From: Lumbricus terrestris
Taxonomy: Eukaryota; Annelida; Clitellata; Crassiclitellata; Lumbricidae
Reading direction: 5' to 3'
DNA: 64,000 nt
Assembly (NCBI GenBank): GCA_949752735.1
Contig: OX457047.1
Location: forward strand, 10,433,872 to 10,497,871
This document shows, piece after piece, positions 35,315-47,589 of this stretch; position 1 is the stretch's first letter; every line of letters starts with the position of its first letter. The translations under genes and the position numbers were made by a program. The notes below the pieces were generated by a model. That model had not been told where the DNA came from. It saw only the letters and a list, made by a program, of their open reading frames with translations, and searched no databases.

Positions 35315-35842
35315 CAAGGGCGGATACAGAAATTTTCGAAGGGGGGCCAAAATTTTCGGTCTTGTTGGTGGGACAGGGGAAAAATTTCATGGTATTCGTC
35401 GCCGAAAAAACTGATAACTTTTTTAGTCATTGTTCCAATTTTTAGGAGAAAAAGATACCAATTCAGCCGCCAAAAAAGTTGACGACCTTTTTTTAGTCAT
35501 TCGTCCAATTTTTTAGGAAAAAGATACCAATTCAGCCGCCAAAAAAGTTGACGACCTTTTTTTTAGTCATTCGTCCAATTTTTTAAGAAAAAGATACCAA
35601 TTCAGCCGCCAAAAAAGTTGACGACCTTTTTTAGTCGTCAGTCATCATAGTCGGGAGTATGGTAAATCAAATGGGGGTCACGTCCCATGCGATTTTTTAA
35701 TGGGGGGTTCTCGTATCCTGTTTTTCTCTCCCGCTCCATTTATTTAATGGCTTGTTGAAACCAAATGGGGGGCCACGTCCCATGCAATTTTTAAATGGGG
35801 AAGGGGCCATGACCATTTTGACCCCCCCTGGATCCGCCCCTG
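35315..35842. mobile_element. hAT-type MITE, 528 bp, TIR CAGGGGCGGATC
   Basis: The left end is CAAGGGCGGATAC and the right end inverted is CAGGGGCGGATCC. The exact 8-bp duplication is ACTGCGTT (35307-35314, 35843-35850). Three near-identical copies of about 70 bp containing AGTTGACGACCTTTTTT and AGCCGCCAAAAAA lie inside. It is a longer relative, inverted, of the element at 19993-20348. Confidence 0.92.
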
Positions 35843-35850
35843 ACTGCGTT

Positions 35851-36184
35851 GAACAGGGAGACTTTATTTCAGCGGGAGATGAAATGTTCTATCGCCAAGA
35901 GACCTTATTTCAGACTATTGTCTCCAAGGGCGATTTTTTTCTGAAACAGATTTCGAAACAAAGTCTCCTAGGAGTCTCCTAGGAGTATGGGGAACGAAAA
36001 AAGGACAAACGAAGGAGGCATATGAATGAGAAAGTGGTGTGATCATGCCATCATGAGGGGTGGTGGAACCATGGACCGCATTAGATCGGGGTTGGTCATT
36101 TCACCCCGTCAGAAAAACCACAGATTTGGCATCGCTAACCAAATCTTTGTCGCAAACACGACGCTGTTGGCGCGATGACAAAAT
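35851..36184. other. No feature recognized
   Basis: Contains AGGAGTCTCCTAGGAGT near 35968-35985; otherwise unassigned. Confidence 0.5.
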
Positions 36185-36335
36185 GAATGAGACAGAAACG
36201 CGAGGAGGTTGAGGAAGAAGTAGACTATGAGGAGGAGGAAAATAGAAGAACAGAGAAGAGAGGAGAAGAGAAGAGAGGAGAAGAGAAGAGAAGAGAAGAG
36301 AAGAGGAGGAGGAGGAGGAGGAGGAGGAATGAAAT
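36185..36335. repeat. GAGAA/GGA purine tract
   Basis: GAGAGGAGAAGAGAAGAGA followed by GGAGGAGGAGGA. Confidence 0.9.
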
Positions 36336-36442
36336 GAGAGGACACAGTCAACTGAGACACCGAAGTTTATAGACGACAAATGTCATTGTCACTTGTTTCT
36401 TATGATCAACACTGCTGCCACTCCAAAACGCAAACAGTTAAA

Positions 36443-36460
36443 CTATCATCGTCGTCGTCG

Positions 36461-36492
<32 letters not shown>

Positions 36493-36540
36493 GGTAGGCT
36501 ACCATTAGCATCACCACCATAACCATCATCATCAGCAAAA
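36443..36540. repeat. CAT/CGT tract
   Basis: TCGTCGTCGTCATCATCATC repeat. Confidence 0.9.
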
Positions 36541-36744
36541 GTCATCATAATCACAATCGCCGATGAATGCGTCACGTCTGTTAGAAATGGAAATAATAAT
36601 AGGACGAAGAACAGAGTCAAGAATAATATGAAAAAAAAATAGAAGAAGAAGAAGAATATGAAGAAGAAAAAGAAGATCGGAGTCGTCTAATATGAAATCA
36701 CGAAACACCTTCGTTCTGTATATGCACGGTTTGTCTGTGAGCAC

Positions 36745-36815
36745 GTATGTTTGTCTGTATGTATGTATGTATGCATGTATGTATGTGTGTATGTGTGTAT
36801 GTATGTCTGGCTGAG
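36745..36815. repeat. TATG array
   Basis: TGTATGTATGTATG with TGTG variants. Confidence 0.9.
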
Positions 36816-36864
36816 TAAGTTTGCTTCTGTGTTTCTTTGATCTTCTGTCGCTTCCTCTTCTTTA

Positions 36865-36911
36865 TTCATGCGTTCTCCCTCCCTCCCTCCCTTCCTTTCT
36901 TCCTCCCTCCC

Positions 36912-36959
<48 letters not shown>

Positions 36960-37100
36960 GCTCTTGCTTTGTCTCTCTTCATTTCTAACTTTCTCTCTCA
37001 CTATCTCCTTGGCTGTCTCTGTCTCTGCCCATGACTGTGTCTGCCTCTTACTCTGGTTCTGTCTCTGCTCTGTTTTCTCTCATTCTCTCTCACTTCTCCC

Positions 37101-37137
<37 letters not shown>

Positions 37138-37500
37138 TTCTCCCCATGTTTTTCTTTCTTCCTCACTATCACTGTCTCTGTCTGTCTGTCCGACTGTTTG
37201 TCTGTTTCTGTCTCTGTCATCTCTCATTCTTTCTTTCTCCGTCTCTCATCCATTTCTCACCTCAACCTCCTCTATATGTCATCCTCCTCTTCATTATTAT
37301 CATCATCAGCATCGCATTTATGTTCTGATTCTTTCTGTCTCTCTCTGTCTCTGTCTGTCTCCGTCTGTTTCTGTCTTTCTTTCTTTCTGTATTTTGCTCA
37401 CATCGTCTCGCTCCCTGCCTCTCTGTCCATCTCACTGTATTTCCCTCTCTGTCTTTCTCCGCCTATCCCTCCATCCTTCCTTCCTCTTTCATTTCCTGTC
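36865..37500. repeat. Long polypyrimidine tract
   Basis: CTCTCTCTCT (36915-36955), TCTGTCTGTCTG (37100-37135) and many C/T-rich words over 630 bp, nearly free of purine runs on the plus strand. Confidence 0.9.
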
Positions 37501-37599
37501 TTGGGACGTCTTGATGAAAGAAGTCGTGTAATAGTTCTTCCGCTGGAGTATTCCCAATCGAAGTCTGGCAGTGTCTGATTCCCTGCGGAACACAACCGC

Positions 37600-37670
37600 C
37601 CCCCTTCCACCGATATTATCGCCCCCCCCCCTTCCACCGATATCACCCCTTCCACCGATATTATCGGCGC
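37600..37670. repeat. CTTCCACCGATAT tandem repeat
   Basis: CTTCCACCGATATTATCG occurs three times with variations and a C homopolymer. Confidence 0.75.
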
Positions 37671-38106
37671 CATCGAAATCTCGCGAGACTGCAAACAAAG
37701 AGACGAGAAGAAAGCGTAGCGTCTGTCTTGACGCTATTCAACAAACCATGAACGTCGTCTGCTTTGCGATGTCACAATAAGATGTTAAATGAAGTATTGA
37801 TATTGATACATGCATACATAGATACATACGCCTTAATGCATGTAAATATGCATTGCATAACTACATATACAAACAATAATACATAAATAACATAATAATT
37901 ATATACTAATACTAATACCGTACATTTATATATATAAAATGTAAAATGAAGTATCGATATCGATACATAGATACATGTAGTAACTGCAGATACATACGCC
38001 TGAATGCATGTAGGCCTAAACATGCATGCATAATTGCATTTACATACAATAAAACATAATTCAAACTGATACATAATACCGTACGTCATTATATATTTTA
38101 TATTAT
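37671..38106. other. AT-rich spacer with a short duplication
   Basis: AATGAAGTAT(T/C)GATATTG followed by ATACATG is present at 37790 and 37948, each leading into CATACGCCT, so a segment of about 150 bp is duplicated in diverged form. Confidence 0.55.
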
Positions 38107-38827
38107 AAATAACTAGATGTTTTACCCGGCGTTGCCCGGGAAATTTGTGGTTTCTTAACACTACTCCACCATCGTTGACCGCTAAATTTCGGGTTTTCGC
38201 CAACCCTCCACCCAACCCAGCTTTCCCAAAAAGCCAAACGTGATCCGCCCTTGCGAGGCGCAGCGGAAATTATTACTGGGCAAGTATGACGTCGTTCCGA
38301 CTGTAGACTCTTTACTGATTATTGATGAAATCTGTGTTAAAATGCTTTTGATGAAATCTGTCTTAAAACGCTAATAACTCGATTTCTAAAGTGAAATTTA
38401 GGGTTTTAAAGACTACTCCACTATGGTACCCATCGTTGACCGCTAAATTTCGGGTTTTCGCCAACCCTCCACCCCACCCCGCTTACCCAAAAATCCAAAC
38501 GTGACCCGCCCTTGCGGGGCGCTGCGGAAATTATTACTGGGCATGTATGACGTCATGCCGGCTGTAGACTCTTAGCTAAATCGTAACGTGAGCGATTATA
38601 GATGAAATCTGTCTTAAAACGCTAATAACTCGATTTCTAAAATTAATTAAGAGATGAAAATAGTCAATATGACCTTAAAGTTTGGGTAAGAATCAATTGG
38701 ATATTTTTTTTTAAACCGACGCTCTGTCATTTCCGAGCCTATTCTGGGACGAAGAGTAAAAATCCGGACATACAAATAAACAAACATATGGAAGGACAAA
38801 CTTTGAGAAATATATTAGAGATACAAT
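38107..38827 (+). repeat. GC-rich dispersed repeat with internal duplication
   Basis: It begins CTAGATGTTTTACCCGGCGT and continues TGCCCGGG, a sequence start seen in many invertebrate genomes. A unit of about 250 bp (TTGACCGCTAAATTTCGGGT through CGATTTCTAAA) occurs twice in tandem, 38150-38400 and 38400-38645. The class (SINE or Penelope-like) is uncertain. Confidence 0.6.
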
Positions 38828-40033
38828 GATGCATAGCCTATAATAATAAAATACATAATAATAAATAATAATTCACAATAGCACAAAGTAAAAAATACAT
38901 AGTAAGACATAGAACATTGGGTAAGGAGCGTTCCTGAAAAGTACCATTGCACTGAATGAATGCATACTGCATGCATAGACCTGCATGCATTGGTCCCTCC
39001 ATATGGAATCGCCTTCCTCCATCAGTTCGTTCTGCCATCCTTTCTGCATGGTAGCCTAGTGTATCCTCGTCTTTCTCTCGTCTAAAAACTTGCCTTTTTT
39101 CTTGGGGTTGAACGCACTGGGAGCGCTTCTGAAAGGCTCTTGCTGCGAGAAGCGCTTTACAAATGGTCAGATAAGATAAAACCTACAAGTGTACATTCAA
39201 GCATGCTTACAATAATATACGCATTTATAATATAATTTTATATGACATACTTGCATAAATACAGAGAGAAACTTTCCAAACACCCTTTTGCAACCGGGAT
39301 CACCTCGGACTACTCTTATGGACAACTCTTCTAACTTGACACAGCGCTCGTAAATAAGCTGGTGCCCTGAGTCTGGATTTCGAGTGGCGCTCTACAAATT
39401 TGGAGATTACGAATACGATGACATTCTCGCGCAACATAAGCAACTAATGTTGTTGTATAGATGAAGCACACTGCAAACCGCAATTCTTCGTGAGTTGATA
39501 ATTATATCCAACTTAGTCGCTTAAGCTTAATAATGTTTGCCTTACTTTCGAGCTTATTTCGATGAGAAATTAGTCAACTGCATTACTGCTAATCATAACC
39601 TCAAAATTTTTCTAAAGCGCCACTCGTAAGTCACCCGCAGGGCACCTGCGTATTCACGCGCGTATAGCCAAAGAAGTAGCAGCAACTATTTATTCACTGA
39701 AGTAGTATAAAGACACTAGTTATAACTACTAATTTTAATAATGGTTAGAAAGGTAGTTGATGCATTATTGTGTATAATAAGCATGCAAGCAAAACCGAGT
39801 TATTGTAAACAGACTTTATCACTTGCCAGTATAAAACCTATTGCAACAGTATACATTGTGTCTCGCAACTCATTGTACGTCGCAATGTTATTACTTATCA
39901 ATAACACAGATCAATCAATCCATCAATCGAGAAAATCCGTCAAATCGATCGATATTGGTCATTTCACTCTCTATGCTTTGACATCAATTTCGGATCGTAC
40001 GAGACGCGGTGCAATTTATTCCTCCGCCAGGTC
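38828..40033. other. No gene recognized
   Basis: AT-rich. Near 39118-39165 AGCGCTTCTGAAAGGCTC and GAGAAGCGCTTTAC may be a distant hairpin-repeat copy. Confidence 0.5.
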
Positions 40034-40299
40034 ATCTCCACTAGGGGTCTGCGGGTATACCCGTACCCGCGGGTTTACCCGTACCCGCGGGTCGGGTACG
40101 GGTCGGGTACGGGTCGGGTACGCTTTTCACGGGTCGGGTCGGGTACGGGTAGGGTCATCACGGGTACGGGTATACCCGGTTTTACCCGTACAAACTTGGC
40201 GTGGAGGTTGAAAAATGGCATCGTTCCATTTGAGGGCGAAGGCTTACTACTTAGCCTACTATAGACAAACTGGCACATCTAAATCTAAGTACAACATAC

Positions 40300-40930
40300 C
40301 TTCACGTGCTCCCTCTTCCTCTCCGTCTCCCTCACCGTCTCCCTCACCGTCTCCCTCTCCCTCTTCCTCTCCGTCTCTCTCCCCGTCTTCCTCTTAGCCT
40401 CCCTCTCCGTCTCCCTCTCCGTCTCTCTATCCTTCTCCCTCTCATTCTTTCTATTCGTCTCCCTCCCCGTCTCCTTCTAAGCCTCCCTCTCCGTCTCCCT
40501 CTGCTTCTCCCACTGCGTCTCCCTCTTCTTCCTCTCCGTCTCTCTCCCCGTCTTCCTCTTAGCCTTCTTTTTCGTCTCCTTCTGCGTCTCCCTCACTCTC
40601 TCCCTCTCCCTCTTCCTCACCGTCTCCCTCCCCGTCTCCCTCTTCGTCTCCGTGTTCCTCTCTTTTCCACCCCTGTGCCTTTCAGCATCTGTTGTATACC
40701 TTTATCTCTCTGCCTGTGCCTATTCTTCTCTGTCTCTGCCTCTCTGTATCCACCTTTTCCTCCCACTCTCCCTTTGCCTATACATCTAACTTTGCCTATC
40801 TCTATTTTCCACTTCCTCTCCACTTTCTCTCTTGCTCCCTCTCCCGCTCCTTCTCCCTCTACCTGCCTGTCTTCACCGTCATAGATCTTCCTCTCCCTCT
40901 ATCTATTCATATCCCTTATCCGCTGACCAC
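40300..40930. repeat. CTCC/GTCTCC polypyrimidine tract
   Basis: CCTCTCCGTCTCCCTC-type units of 6-18 bp, within the hAT-type element at 40042. Confidence 0.9.
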
Positions 40931-41609
40931 GCTCCTCTCCACCCTCCTACTTCGCTCCGATGAACTTGGTATTTATTAATGGGAGCCGAATAACAGGCAC
41001 AAAGTGGCCAGTTGTTCTATAGGACAGTCACAGTGCTGTCTCGCACATGTTTGATCTGTCTAGTCGGGCAAGAGGAAGATCAGAGTTCGCTGACGTTGAT
41101 GCCTCTGACAAACAGTGACCATAGCAGTCTCCTTGTTTCACGCCGTGTAAGCAGATACCGTAGCTTCAGAAGTTTGCCACCCCTTTACCTCTAAGATACA
41201 TCATCATAATTATTAGCCGCATTAGGCGCATTAAGCTTGGCTGCAGAGAATCATATCCACCAGGTGGGATGTATCGACATCAGACGCTGTGACAAGTCAA
41301 CGGTCTCTTTGAGGACAGATCATGCAGGCTGGAAAAATAATACGATGAATGATAAAATGACGACTGGTGTAGCAATAGAACTATGGACAGTGGACACGAA
41401 TATGCATGGATACATATTTATATATACATTCAAATATATATATATATATACAGTTATATATATATAAGCAATTGAGCATATACATAGCCAAAGGTTGGGC
41501 GGAGGCGGTTTGCTGGCAGAGTGTGAATTTTGGCCGGGCCGTGATGGGTGTGGGCGGAGGTAGGGAGGGGTACGGTGGGGCCTGGGGTGGGCCGGGGTAG
41601 TGCTGGGCA

Positions 41610-41905
41610 CAGGCGAATGGCTCAAATTTACCCGGCAGCGCCGAATACCCGAGAGGTGCGTAAGCGGGGTGGGAACGAGGCAGGGTGGAGCGGAGTGTAG
41701 CGAGATAGTGCGGAGGGAGAGGCGATGTGGGGGCGATGTGGGGCGGGAGTGTATGTGGGTGCGGGGGAGCTGGGAGTGGCGAGAGGTAGGGTGGGCTCTG
41801 AGAGCAAGGTGAGATGGAGAGGGGAGAAAACCCGAAATTCAGCGGTCAACTTCGAGGCTAGATACTAAAATCTCCTGGGTAACGCCGGATACGACATCTA
41901 GTAGC
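41610..41905 (-). repeat. Inverted fragment of the GC-rich dispersed repeat
   Basis: The minus strand begins CTACTAGATGTCGTATCCGG and contains AAATTC/TTGACCGCTGAATTTCGG, matching 38107-38460. It is nested in the hAT-type element at 40042-43686. The body is G-rich (GCGGAGGGAGAGGCGATG). Confidence 0.55.
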
Positions 41906-42177
41906 TTGATAAGTCAACAACTTTTGGCTAACGCCTGCTGCAGTCATCAGCGATTTACGTTTTAACAATAGTATTCTGTTTCTGAGTTTTCTACATAAAA
42001 TAATTTGCGGATTATAAAACTGAGTCAGATGTGAGTAATAATCATCTTTCCACTACATCGATCCTTAGCCTTTTAGTATAGGCCTAACGCCTAAGTGACG
42101 TGTTTGGCGACCTTTCTTGCGAAGGAAAACTGAGTATTGTCTTGCAACGGATTTAGTATAATATACTATCATATACT

Positions 42178-42234
42178 GCCATTTACATCTGGATTCTGCA
42201 CTATAATATAGTGCAGAATCCAGATGCAAATGGC
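42178..42234. repeat. 57-bp near-perfect palindrome
   Basis: 28-bp arms match at 27 positions around a single central base; the left arm starts GCCATTTACATCTGGATTCT. The right arm contains the POU octamer ATGCAAAT on the plus strand; the left arm has the one change that destroys it. Confidence 0.9.
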
Positions 42235-42374
42235 ACTGTCTCCGCAGGCATCACAATAGTAAATGCAGGTTTACTCCCTTTCCACGTCCTCTTTCTGCTG
42301 CAGAGTCTTCTCCCCTATTGTTCTTGTTCCTTAACTTACTCTTTTCGCATCCCCACTCTCTTCTTCTTTATCTT

Positions 42375-42700
42375 CTTCTGCTGTGCATCCACTTCTTTTC
42401 CTTCACCTTCCTTATCCTCTTCTTGGTCCTCATTTTCTTCTTCTTCCTCCTCCTCCTCCTCCTCCTCCTCCTCCTCCTCCTCCTCTGCCTCCCCTTCTTC
42501 GTCTTCATGATCATCTTCTTTATCCTACTGTTCATCGCGTCCTCTTTTCCTCCTCCTTCTCCTTCTTTCCCATCTTCATATTCATTCCATCCTCTACCTC
42601 TTCTTCGTTGTCGTCTTCCTTCTCCTCTTCCCCTCCAGCTTCATCCACCTCCTCCTCCTCCTCTCTCTCTGTCTCTCTCTCTCTTTCTATCTCTCTCCCT
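42375..42700. repeat. TCC/TTC tract
   Basis: CTCCTCCTCCTCCTCC and TTCTTC blocks; polypyrimidine. Confidence 0.9.
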
Positions 42701-42734
42701 GTTCCTATAACTGACTACTTCTACTACTACAGCT

Positions 42735-43420
<686 letters not shown>

Positions 43421-43694
43421 CTATCAACACCATTATCAGCCTGTTTATTATTTTCACTGCCAATGTACTGCATGCCGTGTTGTAAACATTGCCGCCTGTA
43501 AGGCCCAGCATTGTACACAGGAAAGCGTGCTGATGACGTCGCGGGTACGATACGGGTACGGGTATACCCGCGGGTACGGGTCGGGTCGGGTAGTAATTTT
43601 GGGGACGGGTCGGGTACGGGTACGGGTAGCAATTCTACTTCACGGGTACGGATCGGGTAGCAAAATGCTCTACCCGCAGCCCCCTAATCTCCAC

Positions 43695-44039
43695 CATCGT
43701 GACCGACGTCATTTCCGGCTTCGCAATAGATAGCAAATCTGTCGCAGACGTAGCAACACAAATATATCCGAACGTAAATAATGGAATTGGACGGAAAACG
43801 GACGGAAGACTGATTGATCGTGATGGACGAGAAATTACTGGCGCCACACGACGACGATTGGAAGAAACATCGGTTGACACCGGAAGAGGCAATGGAACGC
43901 ACCCGATCTATTTATGGCTCATCACACTCTCCACTCTACTCTGCGATTAGTCTATGCTTCTGATGTATTGCGATGTATGATGGCCGCTGTGTTCACGTAC
44001 AGTACATGCAAGCAGGGCAGAGTAGAGCTCACTGTAGTA
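43695..44039. other. Unassigned, open in both strands
   Basis: Open frames of about 80 codons exist on both strands and overlap the border of the hAT-type element; neither has known motifs. Confidence 0.45.
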
Positions 44040-44270
44040 TAGCCTACATATTGCATTGTATTGTATTGTATATAAGCATTTATAAAGCGCCTCTTACAGA
44101 CTAGCTATTCAGAGGCGCTCTCAGCGTGACAGCCCCGAGGAAATAAAAAAGACTTCAAGTAACGAAGAGCTGAAGATGACACCCCCAATAAGATATTACG
44201 ACGGATAGTGGGAGGGAGGTCATTCCACATAGAAGGGCCTACAATGGCAAAGGCACGGTGCACTCAATCA
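44040..44270 (+). repeat. Dispersed hairpin repeat, long copy
   Basis: A TTGTA run precedes GCGCCTCT (44087-44094) and AGAGGCGC (44111-44118). The body contains GGGAGGGAGGTCATTCCACA, a phrase I know from dispersed repeats in several marine genomes. Confidence 0.6.
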
Positions 44271-44344
44271 TACGCACATAATACTTCTGTGTGTAAGCCT
44301 AGTCAACAATACTTGTAACACATTATATAAAATACCGTATAAGT

Positions 44345-44560
44345 ATGCCATGCTAGCTGGGTGCCCGGTTTTGCTCCGGAAATTTATGCTTTCATTCTCC
44401 ACCCAGCCCCCATCTGCCGCTGCGGTGCGAGTGCCCTTTTTTGTCCCTACCCCACTGGGATACCCGGCGCCAAAGTTTATCGGGTTTTCGCCCCCGACCA
44501 CCCCGCTCCCCCACCCCTCCTGCGTCCCGCCAACAAGTCTGGGTATCCGGCGTTGCTATA
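44345..44560 (+). repeat. Diverged relative of the GC-rich dispersed repeat
   Basis: GCTAGCTGGGTGCCCGGTTT, CGGGTTTTCGCCCCCGACCA and a closing GTATCCGGCGTTGC resemble the start and middle of the family at 38107. Similarity is partial, so assignment is tentative. Confidence 0.4.
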
Positions 44561-45059
44561 ATTATAGTATAAATATTTGTTTTAATAAACTTTACCCAAG
44601 ACTTTCCTCTTTGGCTGCGCCTAAGTCCGGAGCACCTCTGAATAGTTATCTGGAGGGGCGCTATTCATTGGTTATCCAGATAGATAGAATCAGACCTTCC
44701 GCTGTGTTATAGGGCCTAGGTTCAGATGATACTAGTATCCTAGTGCATGTAAGTATATAGTGATTTTGTGTATTATTTTAATGTGTATTACATTGAAAGC
44801 AAACATGCATGCATACATTATTTCAGTTTCATTTTAAGTTACGTAGCCTAGAGCATACATGTATGTATATTATTGGATGTAAATAAGCTTGATTGTATGT
44901 AGGCCTACATATATAATGCTGTATTGAAATCAATTGTTCCGCTGCCCAGTATATGAGATACGACGATAACAACAACAACAGCAGCAGCAACAACAACATA
45001 ACATTCTGTTCCTTATGCGTAGTGATCTATTGTTATTCGTTCGTTGTGTGGATATGATT
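44561..45059. other. No gene recognized
   Basis: A CAA/GCA run (AACAACAACAGCAGCAGC) lies near 44970-44998. Confidence 0.55.
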
Positions 45060-45260
45060 TGCCTTTATTGAGTGATGCATTGATTGTTTTGATTGATGTA
45101 CTGATTGTTTTTGATTGATGTACCGACTGTTTTGATTGATGTATTGATTATTTTTGATTGATGTACTGATTGTTTTGATTGATGTATTGATTGTTTTGAT
45201 TGATATATTGATTGTTTTGATTGATTGGTGTGTTAACTGGTTTGATTGATTGATGCGTTG
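45060..45260. repeat. 24-27-bp array
   Basis: Units of TGATTGATGTACTGATTGTT and close variants repeat about seven times. Confidence 0.8.
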
Positions 45261-45456
45261 TTTAATTGGTTCTTTGTTCCATTCATTTTTTCATTTTTTT
45301 ACTCATCTATCTATTCGCCTTAGACTCTTCAAAAACCGAAGCAAGAAACTGGAAATATATGAAGCATTAAACAGATCTTTCTGGCTTGGAAATAAATCAC
45401 AATTATGGTCAGAGAATAGCGTCTGCTATTAGAAGAATGAGTAAGTAGCTGCTTAC

Positions 45457-45612
45457 CTCACCGAAAGTGGAAAATCTTACCACACTCGGTGCGATTGGCT
45501 GCGTACTGACCCCTTGGGGTCGAGGAGACGTTTCGACGATTGGACGATAATTGGGGATGCAGCGAGAGATTGGGATTTCATTGAGCTCTCGATCGATAGC
45601 AACCGTGACCAT
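45457..45612 (-). CDS. Candidate 5' coding exon (52 codons), gene unknown
   Basis: An ATG in fair context (CTCCATGGTC) opens 52 codons without a stop, ending SVVRFSTFGE exactly at a strong donor, GAG|GTAAGC, in phase 0. The frame has no low-complexity bias, unlike almost every other ORF here. It lies 18.5 kb upstream of the HCN S1 exon on the same strand and could be its N-terminal exon, since HCN N-termini are poorly conserved. The phases do not join directly, however, so at least one more exon would be needed and I did not find it. An unrelated gene or chance are both possible. Confidence 0.3.
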
Positions 45613-46494
45613 GGAGACACCAGGACGTTGCCATGCGCAGCGCACAGCCCACCGCACGGAATCTAATGATGGCTAAATGGGAGCAGATCTCGTCTCGAGA
45701 TTCGGGTGCACGGGTTCTATGCATACTGAATCAAAAATGGCTTACAAGTTTATATGTACACACATATGCATTTGTACGTCTAGATGCTTAGAAGATACTT
45801 ACACACGTAGATGGAGAATTTCATATGCTACACATACAAATAAATGCTTAGAAATAGCATTTGAACTATATCTATGTTTGGAATGATTCTACGACTGGAT
45901 TGATTCTATGTTCGAACGAGTTTCTCTAAATCTTTGTTAATAACCTTTGCGGTTTCTCAAACACAAACACATGGCACAGACATGTAGATACAGAGAGACG
46001 AAGGCAATGAAGGCATACAGAGAAGCACAATCCATTGCAGCATGTCAACTAAACGGAAACAAAGAAGTTCAGAGAAAAACCAGAAGTTGATAAACGCGCA
46101 TGCAGTGGTTTGAAGAGGTAGCCTACAGTACTGTGAAGGAGCAATAGGCTGTTGTTGAAAGTGTCTAGATGCATGTTTACATACCCGAATACACGCTTCT
46201 TCCGACAAACACAATGAGGTTTTTCATAAAAACATTTATATAGCCACACAGAGGTAAAGAAGGATTGGCGAACACAAACAGGCATGCAGGCTAACACTCT
46301 GACTCAGAAAGAATCGCAACGATTTACGATTTACACGCACTCTCACGCAAGCAGATACATACGACGCAGCCGGAAAGAGAAAATTTATTATCATTTGCTG
46401 AAGCCAGACATTGGTGGTGATGGCTGCGACTGATAAATGGTCTCCCTTCAATTCAGTCATTTGTCAAATTCGTCGCTATTTAGATGTTGATTTC
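45613..46494. other. No feature recognized
   Basis: Short ORFs only; no repeats apart from scattered CACA words. Confidence 0.5.
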
Positions 46495-46735
46495 AGATAA
46501 AATGGGTTAAACACAGAAATAGTTCAAACATAGACGTAGTTTGAACATAGAATTAGTTCAAACATAGAAATAATTCCTACATAGAATCAGACCAGACATA
46601 GAAATAATTCGAACATGGAAATAGTTTAAACAGAGAATCAGCCCAAACATAAAAAAGAGTTCAACGTAGAATTAGAATGGAGCATTACACCAACTTAACA
46701 GTTCAAGTATGGAATCATTTCAAACACAGAATCAG
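46495..46735. repeat. Imperfect about 20-bp array
   Basis: Diverged units of the form GAAATAGTTCAAACATA / GAATTAGTTCAAACATA recur about a dozen times. Confidence 0.75.
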
Positions 46736-47494
46736 TAGCCTATGACATTTCATCTAATTTGTTTCTACATGTCATGGCAGTTCACGATTCGTTTTGACAA
46801 TGTTGAACTCAATGCGCCGAATTAACCATAAAAAGTTGTCGTCATTATAATAAATTAGCCTATTCGTCGCCCGCGAGCAATAAGAGGTTCCACTTGTGCA
46901 TAGTATGAACCTCGACTACACTGGAAAACCACATTATTATTATAGACGTAACATAATTTTAAAAAATAAATGAGTAAATCTTAAACAAACTGTCCACGTT
47001 TTAAGTTGAAATTATCAGAGTTCGTTAAGAACAGCAGGTGCAAAAACCCAGCCAAAGAATTTCCAAACTTATGGTTTACAGTTCAGATCTCAACAGATAT
47101 CCTGATTTGTGTTGCTTAAATAATGAGCAAATCTGGATGAAGCGTTGGCTGCTCACACTGTTACCAAAGTATAAATAACAAACAGTCGGTCTACGTCGAC
47201 TCGTATTACTGCCTGTTGACTAGATTTCTGGTCACGTGATCATGACATTGTAGAAAAACTCCATTTATTTTGAAAAAAGCCTACGTCAGAAGTTGGCCTG
47301 TTGTTTGTTGGTAGAGAAATCGCTTGTGATTAGTTGGTATTATGGCTCATTCTGAACATGGCGGACGACAGTGAGCTGGGCTCACTTTCAAGTCAGTCAC
47401 ACATTCTCACTACAGCTGAGACCGTGAGTCGCTTGTTTATTGTTTATTACCGTTTAAAGACACTGCCATATGGAAGATGATTAGTATTCACCTT
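46736..47494. other. No feature recognized
   Basis: AT-rich spacer. AACATGGCGGACGACAG near 47356 looks like a vertebrate-style first-exon start (MADDSELGSLSSQ...) on the plus strand, but no donor follows before the stop. Confidence 0.4.
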
Positions 47495-47545
47495 TTTATC
47501 CAGGCTTGGGACTGGCACTGGTAGAGAACAACCATGCAGTGGTGG
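47495..47545 (+). repeat. Dispersed repeat, TTTATCCAGGCTTGGGACTG family, copy 3
   Basis: TTTATCCAGGCTTGGGACTG plus GCACTGGTAGAGAA, ending close to the hAT-type element at 47590. Confidence 0.65.
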
Positions 47546-47589
47546 AGTCGACATGCTGCTCGCTATTTACACAGTGCTGTTATACTGTC

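Noticed and set aside
40042..40200. GGGTAC/GGGTCG repeats as interstitial telomere
   Set aside because: The unit is not TTAGGG-like, and the repeats form the ends of an element with an 8-bp target duplication.
47350..47430. Possible first exon starting AACATGGCGGACGAC
   Set aside because: Good initiation context but only a short frame and no clear donor; no transcript-like continuation.
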